Shown here: piece after piece, positions 32,701 to 41,400 of the stretch | Layout: the number at the start of each line of letters is the position of its first letter | How positions within the stretch are numbered: position 1 is the first letter of the stretch | Source of the DNA: Xestospongia muta | Lineage: Eukaryota; Porifera; Demospongiae; Haplosclerida; Petrosiidae | DNA: 64,000 nucleotides | Direction of reading: 5' to 3' | Assembly (NCBI GenBank): GCA_963693285.1 | Contig: OY848931.1 | Span: forward strand, 2,110,644-2,174,643 | Notes under the pieces: generated by a model | Seen by the model: only the letters and a program-made list of their open reading frames with translations | Told to the model about the DNA's origin: nothing | The model's database searches: none | Made by a program: the position numbers and the translations under genes

Positions 32701-34989
32701 AATAAACACCTGCCTTGATGAGACACTGGGAACAAACACTTTCCTTGAGTAAATAAAGATCTAACTCAAATAATGCTGAAACTAAAGTTCCAGTTAGGAT
32801 GTATGTACAATAGGATAGAATCATGACCCCTTAGTGTCATTAAAAACCTTGAAACTTAAGAAAATAGTTCTAGCATATAGCCATATACTTAAGCTTATCA
32901 GAGAAGATTTCACTTGATGTAGCTGGTTCTTGTCATATATCATGCTTTGAAAGTGTATCAAACATCAATGCATCTGTGTTTTGTAAGTGCTTTTACTATT
33001 ATACCCTAAAAATCTTTAAAAAGGTAAAGAAAATTTACAATATTATTATGAAGTGAGTCTAAAGGTTAAATGGTGACAGAGAAGAAGAGCAGATAACATT
33101 TTCTATTTTTCACTGGGAAAGTGTTGATAAATAAATACCTATTTTGTTTTAACACTGGTCAAAAATGATCTGAGTTAAATAAATGCTAGGGCATTTAATT
33201 GAGGAAATACAATATTAGTGTCGAAGTATATCATTCCTCTACAGCAGCCAATGAATTTAATTAATTTATTGCAAGCAGTACAATGTTGGGTGTTACTCTA
33301 CTATACTATACTCAAAGCAATGTACTCATCACTTCTTTCTTTGTATTGACACGTGGAAAAGTTAGCTTTAGGCTAAAACAATTCTCTCACACAAATGGAT
33401 GGAAAAATTCAAAATTAGATACAGTGCCATTAGCATTTGTCCCTTACACAAATAACTAAAGCACAGAGGTATGATTGGGCATGAGACACACTACGTCAAC
33501 TACTTCACCATGCCTCTCATGCATTAATTCCACAATGCACTTGAATTGTACTTCATCTATTTACATATGACCATTACCTTTATCCACATATTTCATTTCA
33601 AGAAGTATACCATCATTATCAGAAGCATCCATCAAATGAAAAAAAATCTAAAATTATAATCAACAATATATACATTAAAGGACATGTATGATTACCTCTT
33701 CTGGCTGTGGAAATGTGTCTTCAGTAATGTCATGCACTTGTTTATTTGAATGCTCAGCATAAATGAATAACAACACTAGTACTAGTATTGGTGAACAGAC
33801 CAGGAGACCATACCTATACAAGCATTATGTAAAACACTGATACATGTGATCATTTATATATAGGTAGGGACAGATGTTTTGCGTAACACTGTATAACAAA
33901 CTCTTACAAAAGAGTCTGACTAGCCTATAATAATACCCAATTCAAAGTAAAGCCTAGCAAAATAATGTGACACAAATCATGGTGAGTCTGTAGCAAGTAA
34001 TATTGTTATACTAAATAAATGACTGGTGAGCTTTACGTAGTAGCGGAGAAAATGGTAATTTTTAAGTTTCTAACGTAAACATCATGAAACTAAGTAAAAT
34101 TAATATAAAATGGATTCCTTTCATAGAGCTAAATGAGTGACGAGTTTTATGTAATATTGTCAATGACCTATTACGTTTAACATACATATACCATATGAAG
34201 TTAACATATTTAGATATAGCTGTATCTTATCCTTAAGATCAGTTTACATAAACAGACACACTTATCCTCCCACTAATACACACTATGGAATTTATAGTCA
34301 GTTGAATGCCTAGCCCTTTTCCTCCACCACTGGCCTAATTGATTTTAGATAAGCACAGACACTTTAAAGTCATCATTGGGACTATAATATTACAAACCTT
34401 CCCTCTTCCTCTACCACTTGCCATCAACATGTTGTTACATGTAGTACCAGAAAACTCCCCTTTTCCTCCGTATTGGTTTACTTGTGATGTGGTTTTACTA
34501 GATACATATAATCTATACACTGCATAACTGATCAGTGCTTTTGAATACCTGTGGTTCTGGGTTCCCAATTATCACATTCCTAAGTTTGATGTCGACCACA
34601 CCACTTATATATATATATATATATATATATTAGGAATACATGAATATGCTGGACCTCACGTAGTGATAGGCTAGATTTAAAAACAAATGCGACTTTAATT
34701 TGATCACTTAGTCTGTCCAAGATGCAAGAAAAGGTAAACTTTAGCACTTGTAGGATAATTTCTGTATACCTAGGTTCTAACTTAGTCTTTGATCTTATTC
34801 ACCTTCAAACTGCTCTAGACGTCTTATATACATCTTTTAATTGTTTTAAATAAGTCTGCGCAGAAATATTCCACCATATATACCATGTATATAATTAAAA
34901 TAAGTTACAACTTACCAACTCCAAAACTGGATGTTGAGCAGCACGATGGCAAAGGCCATCATAAATGTAAGAGTTGAACCTTTCGCCAT
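5718..34989 (-). CDS. Giant 8,562-residue protein: TM/signal, ~22 long repeats, Fn3-like, 14 UBR boxes
   Basis: Not a family I recognise as a whole. Exons on the minus strand: 34989-34916, 33813-33696, 33647-33578, 31233-8752 (22,482 nt) and 8662-5718. All introns are GT..AG, and phases match at every junction (2, 0, 1, 1). The sum of 25,689 nt is 8,563 codons including the stop. The start ATG (34989) has an in-frame TAA three codons upstream. Order of parts by residue: 1-45 two hydrophobic stretches (FMMAFAIVLLNI; LLVCSPILVLVLLFIYA), so a signal anchor or hairpin; 46-296 unique, partly helical; about 297-5895 twenty near-identical 280-residue repeats; about 5896-6430 two diverged repeats; then a unique region with amphipathic Ala/Val/Lys helices; about 6958-7421 Fn3-like; 7584-8562 UBR-box array. 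No HECT, RING, kinase or protease domain was seen. Expression and splicing are unproven, but four independent phase matches argue strongly for one transcript. Confidence 0.85.
5730..8645 (-). other. Array of 14 UBR-box-like zinc modules (C-terminus of the giant protein)
   Basis: UBR boxes are about 70-residue folds with bound zinc ions that recognise N-degrons in UBR-family E3 ligases. Here 14 modules of 60-75 residues follow one another, each showing a C..C..C..C spacing, a CHxGH pair and a terminal CDCG or CNCG. Two subtypes alternate: type 1 (starts VCTYTTTKKGY, contains FYRCHTC, ends AFCDCGL; closest to the UBR4-type box as I remember it) and type 2 (starts KCTYDQYGS, contains WYECLSCW, ends DFVCNCGTNSHK). 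A type 1 + type 2 pair is 141 residues, encoded by a 423-bp unit. Equivalent positions recur at 6061, 6484, 6907, 7330 and 7753, and two neighbouring copies are almost identical. The first three and last two modules are more diverged. Known UBR proteins carry one box, so an array without ligase domains is unusual. N-degron binding here is inference. Confidence 0.85.
8663..8751 (-). other. 89-bp intron joining the giant repeat exon to the UBR-box exon
   Basis: The donor reads GGAG|GTGAGTTT at 8752/8751, a near-consensus site. The acceptor reads TTCCTTACACAG|ACAAAATG at 8663/8662 with a pyrimidine tract. The upstream exon ends after the first base of a codon and the downstream exon supplies two bases (G+AC = Asp), followed by AAA and then the ATG at 8657, all in frame with the UBR array. 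Without splicing, the upstream frame stops 17 codons later at 8699. Confidence 0.9.
9230..10640 (-). other. Fibronectin-III-like modules in the giant protein
   Basis: Three stretches look like Fn3 beta sandwiches by their strand pattern: one around ISLSWKMND...VDYIVTIVATV (about 10,560-10,640), one around AEYLVEIVDTTKR...YQIRALSISSEGTSS (about 9,940-10,200), and one around GTLIVIWTQVPHAQAYKIEF...YIVQITAMGPNCISSPS (about 9,240-9,550). The Trp in strand B and the Tyr-x-Ile/Val-x-Ile strands are the visible hallmarks. The calls rest on pattern only; a profile search would settle them. Confidence 0.5.
12200..13807 (-). repeat. Two diverged copies of the 280-residue repeat
   Basis: At protein level this section repeats landmarks of the main array: TKSTVFVKGCVTNLGTGGLF and SKPCMLIDGSIEGLGSGSMF match ITKECLLVEGKISNLGSGSL, and SLSDTLTQVDSLLKIKSAEM matches LSHNLSEIDKLLDIKYARLL. 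DNA identity to the main array is low and the spacing is not exactly 840 bp, so these are old units that escaped the homogenisation seen upstream. Confidence 0.8.
13808..30607 (-). repeat. Tandem array of 20 coding repeats, 840 bp each
   Basis: The junction marker GCTTCCC (plus strand) recurs at 14641, 15481, 16321 and so on to 30601: nineteen steps of exactly 840 bp, with no indel and no stop codon. Each unit encodes 280 residues beginning GKLSSDLNLSSIVGTIS and ending near CEDKDQDSIVI. The pattern alternates beta-rich segments (TIEICGEVSKLTLGSITVEK, SLNLYFSVSFKEIGVTGEG) with a helical segment (NLSEIDKLLDIKYARLLAFS). Each consensus unit has about six N-x-S/T sequons (NLS, NIT, NLS, NKT, NMT, NYS) and four cysteines. 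Units differ by only a few per cent; the unit nearest 14 kb is the most diverged. Confidence 0.97.
16455..20063 (-). repeat. Higher-order duplication of three repeat units (2,520 bp offset)
   Basis: Variant bases that mark individual 840-bp units recur together 2,520 bp apart. The string ggtgtgggtt occurs at 17091 and 19611, gatcaatggt at 17401 and 19921, and the Glu/Gly-rich variant cctcaccttt at 17791 and 20311. Sampled lines between the two copies show only about one difference. A second pattern with a 1,680-bp offset links the units at 20,580-21,700 and 22,260-23,400. This is the signature of recent unequal exchange or gene conversion. Confidence 0.85.
31689..32663. mobile_element. Non-autonomous inverted-repeat element (~975 bp)
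   Basis: The left end (31689-31754) and right end (32579-32663) are inverted copies sharing AAGGCAGTGGTTATTTGACT and, further in, TGGCAACTTA and TTCTGATTGGC/AGCC. The interior has a weak Cys-containing reading (VCHLCRDSVLVNRAIHFFG, about 31945-32005) followed by stops, so any coding content is decayed. No transposase was recognised and target-site duplications are unclear. Confidence 0.7.
32673..33210. mobile_element. MITE with GTATTTCCTCAATTAAA terminal inverted repeats
   Basis: The left terminus GTATTTCCTCAATTAAACG (about 32673) is matched by the reverse complement at about 33192-33210. Subterminal AAATAAA-type motifs are also inverted. It is about 540 bp long with no ORF, and it abuts the preceding element within 10 bp. 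The transposon superfamily was not assigned. Confidence 0.75.
34062..34481. repeat. Copy of the giant gene's 5' flank inside its intron 1
   Basis: This segment matches 34,996-35,423 over about 420 bp with few differences (for example AACATACATATACCATATGA and TGAATGCCTAGCCCTTTTCC), in direct orientation at an offset of about 934 bp. Exon 1 (34916-34989) lies between the two copies. Intron 1 also has an (AT)n run at 34605-34631. Confidence 0.85.
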
Positions 34990-34995
34990 AGTCAG

Positions 34996-35423
34996 TTAAG
35001 TTTCTAATGTAAACATCATGAAACTAAGTAAAATTTCTATAAAACGCATTCCTTTTATTGAGCTAAATGAATGACGACATTTTATGTAACGACAAACGAC
35101 TTATGACGTTTAACATACATATACCATATGAAGTTAACATATTTACGTGTAGCTGTATCTTATCCTTAAGATCAGTGAATAAAAACAGACACACTTATCC
35201 TGCCACTAATACACAACTATGGAATTTATAATTGCATTGTTAGTTGAATGCCTAGCCCTTTTCCTCCACCACTGGCCTAATTGATTTTAGATAAGCACAG
35301 ACACTTTAAAGTCATCATTGGGAGTATAATATTACAAAACTTTCCCTTTTCTTCCACTACTTGCCATAAACATGTTGTTACATGTGATACTAGAAAAACT
35401 CCCCTTTTCTCCACACTGGTTTA
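34996..35423. promoter_or_regulatory. 5' flank of the giant gene (promoter-bearing repeat copy)
   Basis: It begins at the in-frame TAA just upstream of the predicted start codon, so it should contain the 5'UTR and core promoter of the minus-strand giant gene. It is the second copy of the direct duplication at 34,062-34,481; a shorter, more diverged third copy lies at 37,958-38,160. No TATA or initiator element could be assigned with confidence. Confidence 0.5.
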
Positions 35424-35755
35424 ATTATATATAATGTATTTTTATTACATAAATGTAACTTAGGCCTAGACACTTTTAGACTGCCACATTTTAGTTAGTA
35501 CAATGTTTTCATACAGCTCAATACTGTTAGTAATATCATTTATTATTAATTGTATTTTTTATTAAAGATCTGGCCGTCAACAACATACATAAATTTACAC
35601 ACAACTCTCTCAACTTTGTACCCTAAGTGAAAGTCTGAATACAAGCTAGAGTATAGCAGTAATATTATGACTTATTTTTTTTATTAAAGGCTGGCCTTAT
35701 CAATATAAATGAATTTACATATTTCCATGATACTGGGTAGTCATCCCATTTTGTG

Positions 35756-35997
35756 CACTGTAAAAATTGATTTGTTGATTTAACTAATATATTGTTATAC
35801 AGGTTGCATGTAGAAAAATTAGTGTAATGTAAAAGTAAACGTAACACTGTTTTTACTACTAATGCACTACAGCTGCACAAACAGTAGTATGTTAGTAATA
35901 AAAACAGTGTTATATTTACTTTCACATCGTATTAGTTTACTACCTGCAACCTGTTTAACAATATATTGGTTAAATCAACAAATCAATTTTTACAGTG
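35756..35997. mobile_element. Foldback (hairpin) MITE, 242 bp
   Basis: It is nearly a perfect palindrome. Arm 1 (35756-35868) starts CACTGTAAAAATTGATTTGT and arm 2 (35888-35997) is its reverse complement with minor mismatches; the loop is about 19 bp. The CACTG terminus occurs in some animal DNA transposon groups, but I do not assign one. A similar CACTGTAAAAACT start occurs alone near 38,717. Region 35,424-35,755 holds nothing else recognised. Confidence 0.85.
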
Positions 35998-36287
35998 TGT
36001 ACATGCATATGTACACAAACTAGGTATCCCTCTTTAGTCAGTAGGAAAGAGAAAGTCTAGCATTTTTCCCCTTGCATCAGTCATCAACTCTTGAATCACC
36101 TCACCATTGATATACACATACTTTCTTAGCGTGCACTATGTGTGAAGCAGAACTTGTGTACATATCAATGCAGTTACAAAGTATGTGGATATTAAATATT
36201 ATTATCAAAATTAACAATTAAAATATTATAAAATCTCAAATAAAATGGGGACATAAAACAAAAGACACAAGGAAACTAACCTATTGA

Positions 36288-36313
36288 TATATATATATAT
36301 ATATATATATATA
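36288..36313. repeat. (AT)n microsatellite
   Basis: About 26 bp of alternating AT, just 3' of the LRAT-like gene. The surrounding 35,998-36,339 has no other feature apart from a possible ATTAAA signal at 36331-36336 (minus strand) just after that gene's stop. Confidence 0.9.
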
Positions 36314-36339
36314 CATTCAAGAATGTCATGTTTAATAAT

Positions 36340-36945
36340 TTAAAATTTTCCTTTAACATAGTCAACAATGACTGGAATAGCCAAGGTAAATGCAGAGACC
36401 ATTGTAACACCTTTCACTATCTGTTCACTACCAACTGGAATATCTTTAGGGGCGCCCAATCGTTTCGCCAATAGTTGAACATACTTTTGACAGTTGTTTT
36501 CAAATAAAGTGTAAGCTCCCATATCAAAAAGAATATCATACGAATTGTCAAAAATCTCATGCATTGACTTATTTATATCCCCAATGTAATATGCCTTCCA
36601 TTCTTTCTTCCAATCAAAAGGATTCATGATATTAAAGGTCAATGTGACTTTGAACTTATTGCTCACTGCAGATTCATCTTTCTTATGTGTTAGATGAACA
36701 ATAATGCCACTTATATTATCAATATGACTCTGAACAAACACGATAACGTAATGCTCAAATACGGTTTTGTTTAGTACGTATGTATTCCAGGTTATAGTGT
36801 TATCCATTTTAGGGAGTTCGAATTTTTTGGCATTTTCTTTATGAAATTTGTCCACTCTCTCCCAAAAGTCTGCCTTCTGTTCATCATAGGGTTTTGCATA
36901 CGTTCCAGGATTTGTCTGATCGGCTATTTTTGCTGTTTGAGCCAT
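36340..36945 (-). CDS. LRAT/NlpC-P60-like (permuted papain-fold) protein, 201 aa
   Basis: Intact single-exon ORF. Residues 59-72 (NKTVFEHYVIVFVQ) hold a His in a beta strand and residues 149-157 (ENNCQKYVQ) hold a Cys. His first and an NCxxxV-type Cys motif later is the order seen in circularly permuted papain folds (LRAT, H-rev107/PLAAT and related acyltransferases or hydrolases). His65 and Cys152 are the proposed catalytic pair. A C-terminal hydrophobic stretch (about 177-196, VTMVSAFTLAIPVIV) resembles the membrane tail of H-rev107-type proteins, which suggests lipid or acyl chemistry at a membrane. Length is normal for the group. The fold assignment is from motif and order only. The stop codon is followed by an (AT)n tract, and the gene lies upstream of and in the same orientation as the giant gene. 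Its 5' end (36,946-37,110) is locally GC-richer. Confidence 0.6.
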   Translation of the reverse strand: MAQTAKIADQTNPGTYAKPYDEQKADFWERVDKFHKENAKKFELPKMDNTITWNTYVLNKTVFEHYVIVFVQSHIDNISGIIVHLTHKKDESAVSNKFKVTLTFNIMNPFDWKKEWKAYYIGDINKSMHEIFDNSYDILFDMGAYTLFENNCQKYVQLLAKRLGAPKDIPVGSEQIVKGVTMVSAFTLAIPVIVDYVKGKF

Positions 36946-37456
36946 TTTTCTCCGAGTCGCGTCAAGTTGTCAATTGCTTTACTTCTAACCCTAAACACAA
37001 ATTTTAACCTCCTTCAATGACGCTCTATTTGTAGTCTGACGTGTTTGGGGAGGGAAACCAAGGCGAAGCAAGACTACCCAGAGTCGAAAAATGCGGGGAA
37101 CTCTGGGAACAAGACTATCGTGCCAAAAATGTTGTACATTTACAAAAGGGCTGAGATCCTGTAGTACTAGCCCCGTTCTAGGCATGTATTCATTTCTCAT
37201 AGGCATTGAGATCTACGTACCTTTTTCTGTCTGGGCTCTATATACAGCAAATAATTTGTAAAATTTGTTCATGTATTGTACATGTGAACTAATGAGGTAT
37301 TTCATTTACTCAGATAGTGGATAATAGCCACTTGGCTATTGAAATTATATTAAGCTACATTGAATAGGAACATTAATATGATGGGTACTGCATAGTAGGT
37401 ATTATGAGACTAAGAGTTACCTCATGTCTATCCTCAAATTATTTTTCTATTGGTAT
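36946..37456. other. 5' flank of the LRAT-like gene
   Basis: About 36,990-37,150 is noticeably richer in G+C and CpG than its surroundings and is a plausible promoter for the minus-strand gene ending at 36,340. A 71-codon minus frame here is not convincing. Nothing was recognised in 37,150-37,456. Confidence 0.35.
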
Positions 37457-37575
37457 GTTCTTTCTTCTTCTTTAACAATCATAACACAAACAAGACACTG
37501 ATATGCTCAAATCAGTTTAATTCAAGTTACAGTTAGTATTGGAACATGTGAGGTAAGACATCTACTAGTAATTAT
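37457..37575 (+). pseudogene. CLASP TOG3 exon fragment
   Basis: It matches CLASP positions about 2,528-2,632 (end of the 2457-2620 exon plus donor), sharing GACACTGATATGCTCAAATC and the donor context GTGAGGTAAGACATCTACTA. A change upstream (tttaacaatcataacac for ttttaagattattacac) breaks the frame. It is isolated from its neighbouring exons, so this is a duplicated fragment. Confidence 0.85.
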
Positions 37576-37957
37576 AAATTATTTTCTGTTGGTATGTTTA
37601 ATAGCACATCTGGCTGGTACTATTTTGTTGGATGTAGTGTTACAACTTTTACCTATGTATATTGGCAAAGTTGTATAGACAGTCTTATACAATGTTTACC
37701 TAACCTCAAGCCTTATTATTATGTAGTTCACAACAGATCTAGAATAAAATTCCCTTTTCCTCCTTATTATATTACATTAACATCTACATATTAAAGCTAC
37801 TACATAACTAAATAAAAACAGAATGAAGGACTGGATCAGCCTGTTGCTAATGATATATATATATAATGCTAGAATGATTTATTGAAAAAGAAATCCGGCT
37901 TAGCAGGCCTTCATTAGGTTTATGGAGTATGCATCAGATAGTAGGCTGTTGATGTCG

Positions 37958-38160
37958 TAAGTAAACAGACACACTTTCTTCCCACTGATACACACCCATA
38001 GAATCTATAATTGCAGTGTTTGCTAAACATCTGTCCCTTTTCCTCTACCACTGGCCTAATTATGACATGCATGGTTGGATAAACATGCACATTTCAATTA
38101 AGTCATCACTATATTATCATGGTAGTGCTAGAAAAACTCCCCTTTCCTTACCACTATGTG
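37958..38160. repeat. Third, partial copy of the 5'-flank repeat
   Basis: It shares AAACAGACACACTT, TTTTCCTCTACCACTGGCCT and AGAAAAACTCCCCTTT with 34,240-34,470 and 35,180-35,410, with indels. It lies between CLASP fragments, so the two duplication histories overlap here. The stretch 37,576-37,957 is otherwise featureless. Confidence 0.7.
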
Positions 38161-38209
38161 TTATATGTTGTTTATTGCAAGTAACTACTACACATAATAG
38201 TGTGATCAA

Positions 38210-38557
38210 GATGAACTCTGGGGGCATTCAGAGACAATCAAGCTATGTAATGCATTGTGAATGTGCCTCAATGAGTTCTCAATCTCAGACATGTCAATCT
38301 CAGTCTCATTCTGAATCTAGTTGTTGTTCAGTATATCACCATCCACAAATTTCTCAATATCTTACCATTCAATATCATATTATAAAACAATTCAGGTAAT
38401 ACTAAGAAAGATTTCCAATGAGCTCCCTATTTATTTAAAAGGAGTATCATGCTTGTTTAAAACTTAATGAATTGATCAAGTTATGTCATTTACAATCTTG
38501 GTCCAAGGGTATTGCTCAACTTCACCTCTTGTTGGGAAATGATCAAGAAATATTGTA
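38210..38557 (+). pseudogene. CLASP linker and first TOG3 exon fragment
   Basis: 38,461-38,557 matches the CLASP exon 1823-1926 (TTAATGAATTGATCAAGTTA versus the exon's CTTGATGAATTGATCAAG; GGTATTGCTCAACTTCACCT is shared). It has lost about 12 bp and carries a stop near the end. The preceding Ser/Cys-rich open stretch (38,210-38,396, ending at a GT donor) could correspond to the Ser-rich linker before TOG3, but that match is weak. The order here is reversed relative to the TOG3 fragment at 37,457. Confidence 0.7.
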
Positions 38558-39208
38558 GGAGGATGTTATTGTACTCTCTATGTAGACAGAGTGTTTATGG
38601 TTTGCTTGATGTGTTAAGATAAACAAAAGACTCAACTGCCATGAAATCAACTCTTATATTAAGGTGAGTTTCCTACTAAGTATGTTTAACTTACAATGCA
38701 ATATCTTCTGTTATACACTGTAAAAACTAATATGCTATTTTAATAACAAATTTGTAGCTTATCTGGGTGGATTACTATAGAATCCAAATTTCAGGTGAAT
38801 TATTCACTATATAGTTTTCTTTGTAATATTATAACATACCAGCAAATTATTCAGTGAGTAATTCACACGAATAATCCATCCATGCAAGCTATTTGGTTGT
38901 TAAAAATAATTAATTTTATTGTGTAATCATTATTCATTTTGCCCACTCACATTCTGCTTGCACAGCCTAGGAACGTACAACACGTAAAGCCCTCCCATTG
39001 AGAGTTATTTTGATAGACATGGATCAAAGATAACTTAAAAATTATTCGATGGAACTATTTTGATTATAAAAAATCACACACCAATAACCACATAGATGGA
39101 TGGCATTGATACTTAAAGAAATTATTGAGCAAAGCTTATCTTGATATATGTTATAGATCATTGAAGTAATTAATAATAAGAGCATGTAGTGTCTGAAATG
39201 AACCTTGT

Positions 39209-39295
39209 ATGTTGTTTTCTTTGTACATATACGTGTCTATGAAACATTAGCACTGTTAGTTTTGTCTAGTAGGTCAGTCAGCAAATATAGCTGTA
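39209..39295 (+). pseudogene. CLASP 3'UTR-like fragment
   Basis: About 85 bp match 5,296-5,400 (shared run CATTAGCACTGTTAGTTTTG, then TCTAGTAGGTCA). It lacks the middle of that segment. In the intact gene this sequence lies downstream of the stop codon, yet here it precedes TOG1-like sequence. The stretch 38,560-39,208 holds nothing else recognised. Confidence 0.75.
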
Positions 39296-39526
39296 TGTTG
39301 ACTTATTAAGTACAGATGACTTCACTACTACTATATCTGGCTGGCTATACTGTAAAAAAGAGTGATATACAACTATATATAATAATATATCTAATAAATA
39401 ATCTAAAGGTAATAAATATTTTACATAAAATTTAAAAATGGGCTGAGTGGACTGATGAGATTAAGAGAGATTGAAAACAGGCAGTAGAATTAATCCCAAA
39501 TTAAAATCGGGAAGCTCCTAGGAGGA

Positions 39527-41400
39527 GTACAGAGTCAAAGATATTAGCTGGTGTCCTGCATAGTGACACACACACCTGTCTTCAAGCTGGTAAACAGCTG
39601 CTGAACTATTTAAGAGATGAAAATAATGACTTAGCTGAGTATGAAGAGTTGGAGAGTCTTATAGGAGGTCTAGCTAATTGGATGGTAAGTAATAACTTTG
39701 GATTAAGTAACTTTTAATACGTCAGTCTGACCGGAGTGACATAGAAGGGCAAACATGATGTGTAGTCCTGCAGGTGTCCAATAAGTCCTACATGGCTCCA
39801 ACTGAACAGACTACTGATATTTCAATTTGCCTTTCAACCAGTCAAGATCACAAGGAATTATGGCAAGAATGTTTTTGGCCTAAATCCTATTCCTATTAGG
39901 TTTGTATTTTCAAGTCAATATTTTATATACATTGTAGATTAATCCAAGAGTTGTGTATGTAGGTGCAGTGATGGTGCAGGTGCAATTAACATAATATAAT
40001 TATTAGTCAGTTGCCTCCTGTTGTCAATACTATCTAGCTACTTAATTATCATTAGGTAACCTTTGTTTTATTATTGTATGTCAGTTTACTAGCAATAGAT
40101 ATTTTAATAATGACAATAATGCAGTTAAAGAAGAGATTTAAACAATATTGTCCAACCAGTAAGTTAAAGTAAACAAAAAGGAACATAATTAATGCAGGCA
40201 GTTATTAAAACAACTGAAAATGTCCTGGAAATTAATTATATGGTATGTGCTGGAGAAAATCTTTAGAATTAATATCTTTTTCACTTTTACATAAATTCAC
40301 ATTTGTATTTTGAATGTGGTCTTTCCTCTGCAAGAACTCAAGGCTCTGCTCCTCCCAATTCCTCACTTGTAACCAAATGAAAAGCCAATACTTCAGCTGC
40401 CACAAACTCTGGCTCTGGAGGTGTTATGAAACTCAATTTAAAAAGGCCTTTCTGGTGTACCTCAAGTTAATGTGAGTATCTGTAAGAATAGGTACATGTA
40501 TATACTCTTTCTAACACACATATATTCACACAGAGTGATGTAGAAAAGACTATAGACAACATTTGTCAAGTATTAGGCAACAAAAAACAAGTTGGAATAA
40601 TCATGTTACAGCACTCAATGAACTAAGAGCTGTGATCCTACTGACCATCAAGTCTTCCTTGGTCTATTATGTAACATGGATATACCCTTTAGTGATGCAT
40701 TGAAAGATCTCTCCATTCACAAGTAGTGAGAGAAGCCTGTGTGACTCTGAGTGGTTTGGTAGTCCATTTGAGAGTTGATTACTCAATATTTGCTGAACTA
40801 ATGTTACCACATCTGGTTGCTTTATTACCTAATTCAGCTAAAGTCATGGCTTCTTTAGCTAGTGTGTGTACAAAGATTATAATAAAGGTACTACACTCTT
40901 TGTAATGGAAGGTATAAGAATTTTTTATTTTATTATTGATAACTTTCCAGTTATATTCTACTTTTATTGATGGTTCTCAATGTCCACTTTAGAATTTTCC
41001 TAGTCATCAGTTAATTCATCCTTTAATTCAAGGATATCAAACATCAAAGTCACCATAACTTGTAAAAGTTGTGCTGAATTAATTGAATTAATCACTCACG
41101 TTTGGGACACTAGTGTTGTAGATAGAGCAGGGAGTTCATTAGAGGAAGTAATCGTAAAGGGAATTAAAGATGCTGACCCTATTGCTAGGAAATTAACGAG
41201 AAGGTAATTAATTTGTTATTGTACTAATTATATCATTCTTATCTTATTATAGAGCATTCTGGGGTTATCATCATCACTATCCTACTACAGCTGATAGATT
41301 ATTTAACTCTTGATCATTATTTTCAGAAACATTTCAACAATGAAAAAAGACTGTTGGATGGAGGACCAGCTGCTACACCAATGCATCTGTCTCAAGTTTA
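39527..41400 (+). pseudogene. Broken N-terminal half of a second CLASP copy (TOG1-linker-TOG2)
   Basis: Collinear pieces: 39,527-39,684 encodes a TOG1 start (LQAGKQLLNYLRDENNDLAE, then GGLANWM before a GTAAGT donor). 40,320-40,470 encodes a Ser/Ala/Gly-rich linker with an in-frame stop. 40,530-40,889 encodes the first half of TOG2 (VVREACVTLSGLVVHLRVDY, LPNSAKVMASLASVCTKIII). 41,029-41,400 encodes the second half (GIKDADPIARK, RAFWGYHHHYP). At least two frameshifts lie in 40,560-40,740, with more stops near 41,060. The homology is clear by comparison with CLASP TOG1/TOG2 as known, but it cannot encode a working protein as it stands. Intron-like AT-rich sequence separates the pieces. Confidence 0.8.

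Larger units (their letters stand above)
31234..33577 (-). other. Intron 3 of the giant gene (2,344 bp), carrying two inverted-repeat elements
   Basis: The acceptor ATTTTGTTTGCAG|ATTCACAA lies at 31234/31233 and the donor GATAAAG|GTAATGG at 33578/33577; both leave phase 1. The intron holds two adjacent elements with terminal inverted repeats, listed separately. Neighbouring introns are 48 bp (33648-33695) and 1,102 bp (33814-34915). Confidence 0.8.

Noticed and set aside
34335..34568. Overlapping 62- and 77-codon ORFs on both strands
   Set aside because: They lie in the duplicated 5'-flank segment within intron 1; the second copy at 35,270-35,410 does not keep the frames.
36991..37206. 71-codon minus-strand ORF upstream of the LRAT-like gene
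   Set aside because: Short, compositionally like local GC-richer flank, no protein-like pattern, and it lies where the promoter of the downstream gene should be.
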